NCBI GenBank assembly: GCA_021323635.1
Contig: JAJPKQ010000022.1
Location: 1-64,000, forward strand
Length of the DNA stretch: 64,000 bases
DNA from: a bacterium
GTDB lineage: Bacteria; Actinomycetota; Thermoleophilia; Solirubrobacterales; Solirubrobacteraceae
Direction of reading: 5' to 3'
The notes beneath the pieces are model-generated. The model saw only the letters and a list, made by a program, of their open reading frames with translations. It was not told the origin of the DNA and made no database searches. Positions 7,793 through 16,253 of this stretch are shown here, one piece after another. Made by a program: the position numbers and the translations under genes. Numbering within the stretch: the first letter of the stretch is position 1; every line of letters begins with the position of its first letter.

Positions 7793-9760
7793 ATGAGCGT
7801 GATCGCGCCGGAAACGATGATCGACGGGCGCTACCGGGTGATCGACCGCATCGGCGCGGGCGGCATGGCCGACGTCTACCTCGCCCATGACGAGCTGCTC
7901 GGACGCGAGGTTGCGGTGAAGATCCTCCACGAGCGCTTCGCCAGCGATGAGGAGTTTGTCGAGCGCTTTCGGCGCGAGGCCTCGGCGGCCGCACAGCTCT
8001 CGCACCCGAACATCGTCGCGATCTTCGATCGCGGCAGTTGGAACGGCACCTACTACATAGCGATGGAGTACGTGCCCGGCCGGACACTCAAGCAGCTGAT
8101 CAGAGAGCGCGGGCCGCTGCCGGCCGAGGAGGCGATCGAGATCGCAATCCAGGTGCTACGCGCCGCAAGCTTTGCCCATCGCCACGGCGTGATCCATCGC
8201 GACATCAAGCCGCACAACGTGATCCTCGGCGAGGAGGGTCGGGTGACCGTCACCGACTTCGGGATTGCGCGCGCGGGCAACTCCGAGATGACCCACACGG
8301 GCTCGATCATGGGGACCGCCCAATATCTCTCCCCCGAGCAGGCGCAGGGCGCTGAGGTGACGGCCGCAGCGGACATCTACGCCGTCGGCGTCCTGCTCTA
8401 CGAGCTGCTCACGGGCGTCGTCCCCTTCGAGGGGGAGAGCGCGGTCGCGATCGCCCTGCAGCACCTCTCGAGCGCTCCAGCGCGCATCGCCGAGCGCAAC
8501 CCCGCTGTCAGCCCACAGCTTGAAGCGGTCGTGATGCGCGCTCTTGCGAAGTCTCCCGGAGACCGCTACGCGAGCGCCGAGGAGCTGATCGCCGCGCTGG
8601 CGCAGGCGCGCTCGGGCGCGCCGGCGGGCGCCGCCGCCGCGGAGCCTCCGACCGCTGCGCTGCTGCTGCCGCCGGAGATTCCCAAGCAGGCATATGCAAG
8701 CGGGATGGCGAGCGCTGAGGCAGCGGCCGCCAACGGCCGCTCCACGCCCGCGGAGAGAGCGCAGGCCACAGGGGGATCCTCCTGGCGAAGGCGGCGCACC
8801 GCGATCGCGCTTGTCCTCGCTCTGCTGGCGGGCGGCGCGATCGCGGCCGCGCTGCTGCTCTCCGCGCCCGCGGAATCGGTCAGCGTCCCGGCGCTCGCCG
8901 GCCAGTCCCAGGCGGTCGCCGTGCAGACGCTGCGCGCGCTGCACCTGGTGGCGATCGCCGAACCGGCGGCTTCAACCGCGCCGCCGGGCACGGTCGTGAG
9001 CCAGCGCCCGGCGCCCGGCACGACGCTGTCGGTGGGCAGCCGCGTATACCTGACGATCTCCACCGGCGCCGGCACGGCGCTGATCCCGAAGGTCGCAGGG
9101 CTCGCCGAAAGACGTGCGCTCGCCCTGGTCTCCGCCGCCGGCTTCAAGACTACGGTCGCGCGCCAGAGCAGCCCGAGCCGGCGCGTGGGAACGGTAATCA
9201 GCACCAGCCCGCCCGAAGACGTCGAGGCGCAGCGTGGCGCTCTTGTCACTTTGTATGTCTCAAGCGGACCCTCCTCCTCGGAAGCGCCGGCGCTGGTCCA
9301 TGTCCCGGACCTGATCGGGATGAGCGAAGGCAGCGCCGAAGAAGCGCTCAGCGCAGCGGGCCTTGCGACCGGAGCGATCAGCAGCCGTGAAGCGCCGGGC
9401 AAGGCCGCGGGAACGGTGGTCGCCCAGCGACCGGCGGCAGGCAGCGCGGTCGCGGGCGGGACGGCTGTGGCGCTTGTGATCGCGGCGGCGCCCCGCCAGC
9501 CGACCGTGCCCAACGTGATCGGCAAGAGCGAGACCGCGGCCGCAGCCGCTCTGGGCGCGGCGGGCTTCTCGCCGGTCGCGCGCAGCGAAGCGGTGAGCAG
9601 CCCCGGTGAAGCGGGCATCGTGATCGAAGAGATCCCACCCGCTGGACGCCGCGCCGCGCGGGGATCGACCGTGACGATCGTGATCGGCACGCTCAGCAGC
9701 ACCCAGAGCACAACCACCACTGGCACCGCCGGCGAAGCGCCTGCGGCGCACGAACACTGA
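7793..9760 (+). CDS. pknB: PASTA-domain Ser/Thr protein kinase (PknB-type)
   Basis: 655 residues. The cytoplasmic kinase domain (about 10-275) has GAGGMADVY, VAVKILHE, HRDIKPHN, DFGIA and GTAQYLSPEQ, all canonical. A juxtamembrane linker leads to a transmembrane helix at about 337-360, then four PASTA repeats (about 365-640) that in this family bind muropeptides or lipid II, and a Thr-rich tail. It is the regulatory hub for the FHA proteins and PBP upstream. Glu codons switch exactly at the membrane: 2 GAA to 27 GAG before it, 14 GAA to 3 GAG after it. Confidence 0.96.
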   Translation: MSVIAPETMIDGRYRVIDRIGAGGMADVYLAHDELLGREVAVKILHERFASDEEFVERFRREASAAAQLSHPNIVAIFDRGSWNGTYYIAMEYVPGRTLKQLIRERGPLPAEEAIEIAIQVLRAASFAHRHGVIHRDIKPHNVILGEEGRVTVTDFGIARAGNSEMTHTGSIMGTAQYLSPEQAQGAEVTAAADIYAVGVLLYELLTGVVPFEGESAVAIALQHLSSAPARIAERNPAVSPQLEAVVMRALAKSPGDRYASAEELIAALAQARSGAPAGAAAAEPPTAALLLPPEIPKQAYASGMASAEAAAANGRSTPAERAQATGGSSWRRRRTAIALVLALLAGGAIAAALLLSAPAESVSVPALAGQSQAVAVQTLRALHLVAIAEPAASTAPPGTVVSQRPAPGTTLSVGSRVYLTISTGAGTALIPKVAGLAERRALALVSAAGFKTTVARQSSPSRRVGTVISTSPPEDVEAQRGALVTLYVSSGPSSSEAPALVHVPDLIGMSEGSAEEALSAAGLATGAISSREAPGKAAGTVVAQRPAAGSAVAGGTAVALVIAAAPRQPTVPNVIGKSETAAAAALGAAGFSPVARSEAVSSPGEAGIVIEEIPPAGRRAARGSTVTIVIGTLSSTQSTTTTGTAGEAPAAHEH

Positions 9761-9764
9761 GCGC

Positions 9765-10892
9765 TTGAGCAGGCGATTTGTGAGAGCCCCAGGCGCAGCA
9801 GAGAGCGAGCCCTCCGGCCTGCGCGCAGGAGGCCTGCGCGTCGCCCTGCTTCAAGGGGGGACCTCCGCCGAGCGGGAGATCTCGCTCGCCTCCGCTCGCT
9901 GCATCCGCGAAGGACTTGAGGGGGCCGGCCACCGCGTGATGCCGATCACCATCACTGAGGAGGGCAGCTGGCTTCACCGCGGCGAGCGCCTGGCGCTTCA
10001 CCCGGGCGAGGGGCTGCTTGACGCCGACCTCGCCTTCCCCGCGCTGCACGGGCCCTACGGCGAGGACGGGACCGTGCAGGGGGTGCTCGAGACGCTGCGC
10101 ATCGCCTACGTCGGCTCGGACCTGCCCGCCTCGGCGATCTGCATCGACAAGATCCGCTTCAAGGACCTGATGCGCGCCTACGGCGTGCCGCAGGTTCGCT
10201 ACGTCGGCATCGAGGGCGCCTGGGCGCAGGCCCTGGCCGGCGCGGCGCCGCCCAAGGGCGCCTCGGATCCCGCCGAGGCTGCCGAGCGCCTCAGCGCGCT
10301 GCGCGCCTCGATCGCCGATCTCGGGCTGCCGCTGTTCGTCAAGCCTGCGCGGATGGGCTCGTCGTTGGGCATCGCACGCGTCGATCATGAGCGCGAGCTG
10401 CCCGGCGCGATCGCGGGCGCACTGCGCCACGATCGCCGCGTGATCATCGAGCAGGCGGCGAGCGGGGTCGAGGTCGAGTGCGCGCTGCTGGAGGACCCGG
10501 CCGGAGGGCCCCCGCTGGTCTCGACGCCCGGCGCAGTGCACCCGCAGGGAGACTGGTATGACTTTGGCGCCAAGTACTCGGCGGGGGGCATGGAGCTGAG
10601 CGTCCCGGCGCCGCTGCCTGAGGCGCTGCTGGCATCTGTGCGCCGGCAGGCGCTGGCGGTGTTCGAGCAGGTCGGTGCCGCCCACCTGGCGCGGGTTGAC
10701 TTCTTCGTCTGCGGCGAGGAGGTGCTTGTTAATGAGCTCAACACGATGCCCGGCTTCACGCCCACGAGCGTCTACCCGCGGCTGCTCGAGCACGAGGGGC
10801 TGCGCTACGCAGGGCTGCTCGAGCGCCTCTGCGCGCTGGCGCTCGCGCGAGAGGATCGCAGCAGCACGCCCGCTCCAAGCAGCCCGCGATAG
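9765..10892 (+). CDS. ddl: D-alanine--D-alanine ligase
   Basis: 375 residues with the Ddl architecture: N-terminal domain (RVALLQGGTSAEREISLAS), a central ATP-grasp fold with LPLFVKPARMGSSLG, and the C-terminal metal site VLVNELNTMPGFTP. It makes the D-Ala-D-Ala dipeptide for peptidoglycan precursors in the cytoplasm. The track start is a TTG at 9765; a GTG at 9780 with AGCAGG seven bases before it is at least as good. A segment at about residues 145-172 is an Ala-rich insertion. It directly follows pknB, extending the envelope operon. The 3' end overlaps uppP on the other strand by 88 nt. Confidence 0.93.
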   Translation: MSRRFVRAPGAAESEPSGLRAGGLRVALLQGGTSAEREISLASARCIREGLEGAGHRVMPITITEEGSWLHRGERLALHPGEGLLDADLAFPALHGPYGEDGTVQGVLETLRIAYVGSDLPASAICIDKIRFKDLMRAYGVPQVRYVGIEGAWAQALAGAAPPKGASDPAEAAERLSALRASIADLGLPLFVKPARMGSSLGIARVDHERELPGAIAGALRHDRRVIIEQAASGVEVECALLEDPAGGPPLVSTPGAVHPQGDWYDFGAKYSAGGMELSVPAPLPEALLASVRRQALAVFEQVGAAHLARVDFFVCGEEVLVNELNTMPGFTPTSVYPRLLEHEGLRYAGLLERLCALALAREDRSSTPAPSSPR

Positions 10893-11641
10893 ACCGCGTA
10901 AGGGATCAGGTTCCCAGCCGCACCTCGGCCGATCCGAGCACGCGCACAGAGTGCTGCGGAGCCGAACGCGCCAATCGCCCCGGCTGCGAGCGCCGGCGCG
11001 GCGATCGGCGTCGCGCGCGCCTTGAGCAGGCGGCGCGCCTTGAGCAGGGTGGCGCCGGCGATCACCGGGAGCCCGACCGTCCATGAGAGGGCGCCGGCCT
11101 CGATCGGGGCAAACCCGCGCGCTGCCGCGACGCTGAGTACGGCGCCGTGACGCGAGACTCCCGGCGCCAGCGCGAGCGCCTGCGCCACCCCGAGCGCCAG
11201 CCCGTCGCGAACACCCGCTTCGCTGATGCGCCGCTGCCTGCGCGCGCTGGAGGGCGCCCGCAACTGCACCGCGACCATCGCGGCGGCCCCCGCAAGCAGC
11301 CCCCATGCGATCGGCAGCTCGCCGCCGTGCGCCCGGTCGATACGGTCCTCCAGCGCATAGCCGGCCGCGGCGGGGAGCAGCAACGCAGGCAGGAGCGCGC
11401 GCGGCGGCGTGCGGGCGGCAAGCGCGCGTGACTGCGTGAGCAGACCGAGCGCGCTCGCTCCGTGCAGCGCCACCTCGAACGTGCGGCGGTCTGTGAGCGG
11501 CAGGGCGCCGGCGGGCCAGCGCAGCAGCGCGGGCAGCAGCGCGGTGTGCGAGGAGGAGGAGACCGGCAGCAGCTCGGCCGGTCCCTGCAGCAGCCCCAGC
11601 GCGAGCGCCCGCGATCGGCTCAGCGTCTCACTCGGTGGCAT
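10805..11641 (-). CDS. uppP: Undecaprenyl-diphosphatase (UppP/BacA family)
   Basis: About 278 residues with many hydrophobic helices. The two active-site regions of the BacA family are recognisable: GLLQGPAELLPVSSSSHTAL (the ExxxE/PVSSxxH type motif, with Gln for the first acidic residue) and APGVSRHGAV (PGxSRSG type). It recycles undecaprenyl diphosphate, the lipid carrier for both peptidoglycan and the glycan locus nearby. The ORF is open much further upstream, but the family-consistent start is the ATG at 11641. This overlaps the dedA stop by 14 nt, so the two form a coupled pair. Confidence 0.85.
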   Translation of the reverse strand: MPPSETLSRSRALALGLLQGPAELLPVSSSSHTALLPALLRWPAGALPLTDRRTFEVALHGASALGLLTQSRALAARTPPRALLPALLLPAAAGYALEDRIDRAHGGELPIAWGLLAGAAAMVAVQLRAPSSARRQRRISEAGVRDGLALGVAQALALAPGVSRHGAVLSVAAARGFAPIEAGALSWTVGLPVIAGATLLKARRLLKARATPIAAPALAAGAIGAFGSAALCARARIGRGAAGNLIPYAVYRGLLGAGVLLRSSRASASAQRRSSSPA

Positions 11642-12311
11642 CGAGCGCAGCTGCGCGCGTCGCGCGCACGCTCCTGCGTCGGCGCACCACCGCATAGACG
11701 AGCGCCAGCACGATCGCCGCAACGACCACATAGTCGACGTACTCGAAGCCGCGCCGCACCGACTGCCATTCGCTGCCCAGGGCGTTGCCCGCATAGGCGA
11801 GCGCGGCAGCCCAGATCGCCGATGCAAGCGCTGTGAGCACGCTGAAGCTGATGATCCCCATCCGCGCAACTCCCGCCGGCAGCGAGACAAAGGCACGAAC
11901 GAAGGGCACAAAGCGTCCGAAGAAGACCGTCGCCTTGCCGAAGCGCCCAAACCACTGCTCGGCTCGGGCGATCTGCGCGGGCGAGATGTGCAGCAGCCGC
12001 CCGTGCCTTTCAATCAGCTCGATGCGCCCGCCGTAGCCGATCGCATACGCGACCCACGATCCCACCAGCGCGCCGAGCGTGCCTGCTGCAATCGCTGCGG
12101 CCATCGTCAGCTGCGCATGTGCCCCCGCGCGCCCCGGATCGGCGACCGCAAAGCCGCCGAAGAGCATCACGACCTCGGAGGGGATCGGGATGCAGGCGGC
12201 GCTTGCGGCCATCAGCACGAAGATCGCCGGCCACCCGCCTTCGCGGACGAAGTCCGAGATGCCGTTGACGATCCCTTCGGTGATCGAGGCGCTGATCAGA
12301 GCGGCTGCCAT
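11628..12311 (-). CDS. dedA: DedA/VTT-family membrane protein
   Basis: 227 residues from the ATG at 12311. Hydrophobic helices and the family motifs are visible: the re-entrant loop near PIPSEVVMLFGGF, the GxxxGxxxxYxxGYxxG region, and the FGRFVPFVRAFVSLPAG motif with conserved Arg residues. DedA proteins are implicated in recycling undecaprenyl phosphate across the membrane, which fits its coupling to uppP downstream. The track ORF begins at 12389, but that extension runs into the divergent DUF354 gene and lacks family character. Confidence 0.88.
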   Translation of the reverse strand: MAAALISASITEGIVNGISDFVREGGWPAIFVLMAASAACIPIPSEVVMLFGGFAVADPGRAGAHAQLTMAAAIAAGTLGALVGSWVAYAIGYGGRIELIERHGRLLHISPAQIARAEQWFGRFGKATVFFGRFVPFVRAFVSLPAGVARMGIISFSVLTALASAIWAAALAYAGNALGSEWQSVRRGFEYVDYVVVAAIVLALVYAVVRRRRSVRATRAAALDATE

Positions 12312-12357
12312 AGGCACTTCACGATAGCCGCTCGCAGGTATCCGGCGGGCAGGTAGC

Positions 12358-13428
12358 GTGCAGGCTGTGAACGTCTGGATCGACCTCACAAACTCCCCCC
12401 ACGTGCTCGTGATGCGGCCACTGATCGCAGCCCTGGAAGGAGAGGGTCATAGGGTGACGGTGACCGCGCGCCGCTATGCGCAGACGGTGGAGCTGCTCGA
12501 GCGCTTCGGCATCGAGCACACGGTGATCGGCGCCCACCGCGGCGCCCGCGCGAGCGCGAAGGCGGCGGGCCTGCTGCAGCGCTCGCTCGCGCTCGTGCGC
12601 TTCGCGCGCGCGCACGGCCCCTTCGCGATCGCCCTTGGGCACGGCTCGAATGACGTCACGATCGCAGCCGCGCTGCTGCGCATTCCCTCCTCGACCGCCT
12701 TCGACTACGAGGCGGCGGCGCTTCAGCATCACATCAACTGCCGCCTGGCGCAGGCGGTGGTCGTGCCGGCCGCGATCCCACAGCAGCGACTGCGTCGCTA
12801 TGGGGCGGCCGGCAAGATCCATCCCTACGAGGGGCTCAAAGAGGAGTACTACCTGGCCGACTTCGAGCCCGATGCAGCGGTCCTGGGCGAGCTTGCAATC
12901 GAGGCGAGCCGACCGCTGGTGGTGGTGCGCACGCCGCCCGCGGCCGCGCTCTACCACCGCTTTGAGAACGAGCTCTTCAGCGCGCTGATCGACGAGCTCG
13001 CCCGCGCTCAGCAGGCCGAGGGCGTGCAGAGCGTGGTGCTGCCGCGCACCGCAGAGCAGCGCGCGCAGCTTGCGCGGGCGCCCGGCCTGATCGTTCCGCA
13101 GCGCGCAATCGACGCCCAGTCCCTGATCGCCTACGCGAGCCTTGTGATCTCCGCGGGCGGAACGATGAATCGCGAGGCTGTGGCGCTTGGCACGCCCGTG
13201 GTGAGCACCTTCGGCGGAGCCCTGGGAGCGGTCGATGAGGCGCTTGTCCGCGAAGGGCGCATGCGCCTGGTGCGCGCGCCTGGCGAGCTGCGCGGGCTGC
13301 TTGAAGGGCTGCCTGCGCTCGAGGAGCGCGGCGCCGCAGCGCCCAGGGTCAGACGCGACCCGCACCGGCTGCTTGAGCTGCTGCTGGCGCCGCTGCAGGC
13401 TGCGACCGGCGCTGGCGCGCAGGCGTAG
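12358..13428 (+). CDS. DUF354 family protein (GT-B-like)
   Basis: 356 residues starting VNVWIDLTNSPHVLVMRPLI, the DUF354 signature. The rest shows two Rossmann-like halves as in GT-B glycosyltransferases, including HGSND, VVRTPP and the SAGGTMNREAVALGTPV loop that resembles a donor-binding region. No function is established for the family; it often sits in surface-polysaccharide loci. It is divergent from dedA across only 46 bases and opens the glycan region. A second GTG three codons in (12367) is an equally good start. Confidence 0.8.
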   Translation: MQAVNVWIDLTNSPHVLVMRPLIAALEGEGHRVTVTARRYAQTVELLERFGIEHTVIGAHRGARASAKAAGLLQRSLALVRFARAHGPFAIALGHGSNDVTIAAALLRIPSSTAFDYEAAALQHHINCRLAQAVVVPAAIPQQRLRRYGAAGKIHPYEGLKEEYYLADFEPDAAVLGELAIEASRPLVVVRTPPAAALYHRFENELFSALIDELARAQQAEGVQSVVLPRTAEQRAQLARAPGLIVPQRAIDAQSLIAYASLVISAGGTMNREAVALGTPVVSTFGGALGAVDEALVREGRMRLVRAPGELRGLLEGLPALEERGAAAPRVRRDPHRLLELLLAPLQAATGAGAQA

Positions 13429-13555
13429 GATGAAGCGACCTGGCAGGCGCGTGCAGCCGCCGGGAAGTTGTCGGCGAGCGCCCTGACCCAGGGTGGCTGC
13501 ACCCCCTACCGACGTCCAGACCTTGATGTTCAAAGAGCAAAGGAGAAGCAGAGAG

Positions 13556-14158
13556 ATGACCGCGCACAAGAGCTGTTGGCTGCTGGCGGTGGCTGCGGCC
13601 GCAGCGCTGATCGCCGGCTGCGGCTCAAGCGAAAAGAAGGCCGCCGCAAGCACGAGCACCAGCTCGAGCGCCTACGCCAAGGCGACGACTGGTGCATACG
13701 CGCCGACCTACGCCACGACCACGAGCGCAAGCAGCATGACCAAGGCCGCCGCGGCGGCGAGCAAGACGACTGCGGCGCCGGCGGGGGTGCGGATCGCCAC
13801 CGCCTCGGTCTCCGGGCTTGGCAAGGTGCTTGTCGACAGCAGCGGGCGCACCCTCTACACCTTCAGCCCCGACAACGCGAGCAAGGTGACCTGCACCTCC
13901 TCATGCGCAGCGGTCTGGCCCCCGCTCAAGCTTGAAGCCGGCGCAAAGCCGGTGGCCACCGGCGTGGTCAAGCAGTCGCTGCTCGGCAGCGACCCCGACC
14001 CTGAAGGCGGGAGCGTGGTCACCTACAAGGGCTGGCCGCTCTACACCTACGTCGCAGACTCCGCGGCGGGCATGGCAAGCGGCCAGGCGCTGCCGCTCAA
14101 CGGCGGCATCTGGTACGTGATCGCACCGTCGGGCGAAATAATCACGAAGAAGCCCTGA
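13556..14158 (+). CDS. Secreted lipoprotein with PF03640-type repeats
   Basis: 200 residues. A lipoprotein signal peptide ends in the lipobox IAGC (Cys at about residue 21), then a Ser/Thr/Ala spacer, then two copies of the GRTLYTF / WPLYTYV type repeat known as the secreted repeat of unknown function (Lipoprotein_15). CTSSCAAVWPP lies between them. The start is the ATG preceded by AGGAG, 21 codons into the track ORF. All four Glu codons are GAA. A strong hairpin follows the stop codon, so it is probably a monocistronic unit. Confidence 0.87.
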   Translation: MTAHKSCWLLAVAAAAALIAGCGSSEKKAAASTSTSSSAYAKATTGAYAPTYATTTSASSMTKAAAAASKTTAAPAGVRIATASVSGLGKVLVDSSGRTLYTFSPDNASKVTCTSSCAAVWPPLKLEAGAKPVATGVVKQSLLGSDPDPEGGSVVTYKGWPLYTYVADSAAGMASGQALPLNGGIWYVIAPSGEIITKKP

Positions 14159-14175
14159 GCGAGGAGGGCGCCGGC

Positions 14176-14203
14176 GGAGCCCGGGCGCAGGCGCCCGGGC
14201 TCC
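14176..14203 (+). terminator. GC-rich hairpin after the lipoprotein gene
   Basis: A perfect 13-bp inverted repeat (GGAGCCCGGGCGC / GCGCCCGGGCTCC) separated by AG begins 18 nt after the lipoprotein stop. There is no T-run after it, so it is at best a high-GC intrinsic or Rho-assisted terminator, isolating the lipoprotein from the CapD-type gene. Confidence 0.6.
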
Positions 14204-14221
14204 TCTCGCCCCGCTCGCCCT

Positions 14222-14227
14222 TAGAAT
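14222..14227 (+). promoter_or_regulatory. Candidate -10 box (TAGAAT) for a leaderless transcript
   Basis: TAGAAT lies 5 nt before the GTG at 14232 and 8 nt before the alternative ATG at 14235, just downstream of the hairpin. At normal spacing transcription would begin at or next to the start codon. No clear -35 hexamer is seen, so this is tentative. Confidence 0.35.
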
Positions 14228-14231
14228 CCTC

Positions 14232-16253
14232 GTGATGCGCCGAGCAATCAACGCAGCGGCCCTGCCTCTGCACCGGCACTCACTGCCCCAGCTGGCCGCC
14301 GACGCGGTGGCGCTCGCGCTCGCCTACTTTGCCGCCTTTGCGTTGCGCTTCGAGAACGGCCTGCCCTTCCGCTACGCGGTGCTGCGCGATCGCACGATCT
14401 GGTGGGCGACCCTGGCGGGGCTCTTGATCCTGATCCTGCTGCGCGCCTACCAGCGCGCGCCGCGCTTCTCCTCCCATCGCGACTACATGGCGATCGCGCG
14501 CGGAATCCTCCTGACGACGATCCTGCTGGTCGGGCTGATCGCGGTCGTGCGCCCGGTGCAACCTGAAGAAGGCCACCGCCTCGTCGCGGTCTCGCTGCCG
14601 GACTCCGTGACGGCGCTCTTCTTCCTGCTCGCGCTGTTGTTCCTGGTCGGCTGGCGCGTGCTCGTGCGCACGCTGCATGAGCGCCGCCTGCTCTCGGGCG
14701 TGCGCGGCGGGCCGCAGGGCAGCCGCACCGTGCTGATCGTCGGCGCCGGCGACGGCGGTCGCCTCGTGCTGCGCGAGATCCTGCGCAACCGCGAGCTGGG
14801 CCTGGTGCCGCTCGGCTTCCTGGACGATGACCCGCGCAAGCGCGGCCTGCGCATCGACGATGTGCGCGTGCGCGGCAACACCGAGTCCGACCTGCCGCGC
14901 ATCCTCGAGGAGTCCGAGCCGGACGAAGTCCTGATCGCAATCCCCTCGGCGCCCGGCGCGACGCGCGCGCGGGTGGTCAGGGAGTGCCGCAAGCGCTCGA
15001 TCCCGGTCCGCACCCTGCCGACGGTCTTCGAGCTGCTGCAGACGCGCGGCGCCTCGCCGCTGGCCCGACAGATGCGCGAGGTGCGCGTCGAGGACCTGCT
15101 CGGGCGCGAGCCGGTGCACATGGAGCTCGAACGCGTCGGCGCCTACCTGGCGGGCGACTGCGTGCTCGTAACCGGCGCGGGCGGGTCGATCGGCTCAGAG
15201 CTTTCTCGGCAGATCGCGCGAGTGGCGCCGCGACGGCTCGTGCTCGTCGACCACGCCGAGGGCAACCTCTTTGCGATCGAGCGTGAGCTGGTCGAGGAGC
15301 GTCACATTCACCCGGACGCGCTCGCTGTCGCGCTCGCCGACTGCCGCGATCGCGCGCGCATGGAGGAGCTATTTGCCGAGCACCGCCCCGGCGTGGTCTT
15401 CCATACCGCCGCCTACAAGCATGTGGGGCTGATGGAGGGCAACCCGGACCAGGCGATCGCAAACAACGCCCTTGCCACCGGCTTCATCGCCGAATGCGCC
15501 GGCCGCTTCGGGGCACGCTGCTTCGTGCTGGTCTCGACGGACAAGGCGGTCGCGCCGGCGACGGTGATGGGGGCCTCGAAGATGCTTGCGGAGCTGGCGC
15601 TGGACCTCGCCTCCGCGCGCCATCCGCGCACCACCTACAAGGCTGTGCGCTTCGGCAACGTGCTCGGCTCCTCAGGCAGCGTCGTGCCGATCTTCTCGCG
15701 CCAGATCGCCCGCGGCGGCCCGGTGACCGTCACCGACCTGCGCATGCGGCGATACTTCATGACGATACCGGAGGCCGTGCAGCTGATCATCCGCGCGGGG
15801 TCGCTCGACCCGACGCCGGGAGAGGAGGCGGCGCCCGCGCTCGGCCGTGCGGCACAGGTGCTGGTGCTCGACATGGGCGAGCCGGTCCGCATCATCGAGC
15901 TGGCGCGGACGATGATCGAGCTCTCCGGGCTCGAGCCCGAAAAGGACATCGAGATCGAGGTCGTCGGGCGCAGGCCCGGCGAGAAGCTTGACGAGCAGCT
16001 CTTCAACAGCTATGAGCACGCCCAGCCCACACCCGCGGAGCGCCTCCTGCTCGCCCGCCGCCGTCCCTTCCCGGCCGCACGGGTTGAGGCCTGGCTGGCT
16101 GAGATCGAGGCGCTCGCGGGGGCAGGGGACCAGGCTGCGCTCTGCAACCGCCTCTTTGAGCTGGTGCGCGAATGCGACGAGCTTGCCGGCGCAATCCACC
16201 TAGACTCGCTGGAGGCCCCGATCGAGCACCGCACGGAGGCGCTTCCCAGATGA
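14232..16253 (+). CDS. CapD/FlaA1-family nucleoside-diphosphate sugar epimerase/dehydratase
   Basis: 673 residues. Four or so N-terminal transmembrane helices (about 15-135) and a first Rossmann domain (VLIVGAGDGGRLVLREIL) are followed by the catalytic SDR domain at about 300-600 with VLVTGAGGSIGSEL and the VMGASK catalytic loop. This is the layout of membrane-bound UDP-GlcNAc 4,6-dehydratases such as PglF and WbpM, which make the diamino or deoxy sugars used to start surface glycans. The exact sugar product cannot be told from sequence. It overlaps the next gene by ATGA, forming the head of the glycan operon. Confidence 0.9.
   Translation: MMRRAINAAALPLHRHSLPQLAADAVALALAYFAAFALRFENGLPFRYAVLRDRTIWWATLAGLLILILLRAYQRAPRFSSHRDYMAIARGILLTTILLVGLIAVVRPVQPEEGHRLVAVSLPDSVTALFFLLALLFLVGWRVLVRTLHERRLLSGVRGGPQGSRTVLIVGAGDGGRLVLREILRNRELGLVPLGFLDDDPRKRGLRIDDVRVRGNTESDLPRILEESEPDEVLIAIPSAPGATRARVVRECRKRSIPVRTLPTVFELLQTRGASPLARQMREVRVEDLLGREPVHMELERVGAYLAGDCVLVTGAGGSIGSELSRQIARVAPRRLVLVDHAEGNLFAIERELVEERHIHPDALAVALADCRDRARMEELFAEHRPGVVFHTAAYKHVGLMEGNPDQAIANNALATGFIAECAGRFGARCFVLVSTDKAVAPATVMGASKMLAELALDLASARHPRTTYKAVRFGNVLGSSGSVVPIFSRQIARGGPVTVTDLRMRRYFMTIPEAVQLIIRAGSLDPTPGEEAAPALGRAAQVLVLDMGEPVRIIELARTMIELSGLEPEKDIEIEVVGRRPGEKLDEQLFNSYEHAQPTPAERLLLARRRPFPAARVEAWLAEIEALAGAGDQAALCNRLFELVRECDELAGAIHLDSLEAPIEHRTEALPR

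Noticed and set aside
8566-9726. 386-residue minus-strand ORF across the PASTA region of pknB
   Set aside because: Antisense shadow: low-complexity Ala/Ser/Thr sequence produced by the high-GC sense gene, no domain, no ribosome-binding site.
9693-11306. 537-residue minus-strand ORF over ddl
   Set aside because: Overlaps two clear genes (ddl and the uppP end), Arg/Gln-rich composition typical of GC antisense frames.
14176-14203. Reading this hairpin as a certain Rho-independent terminator
   Set aside because: No T-tract follows, so it is listed only as a probable hairpin terminator.
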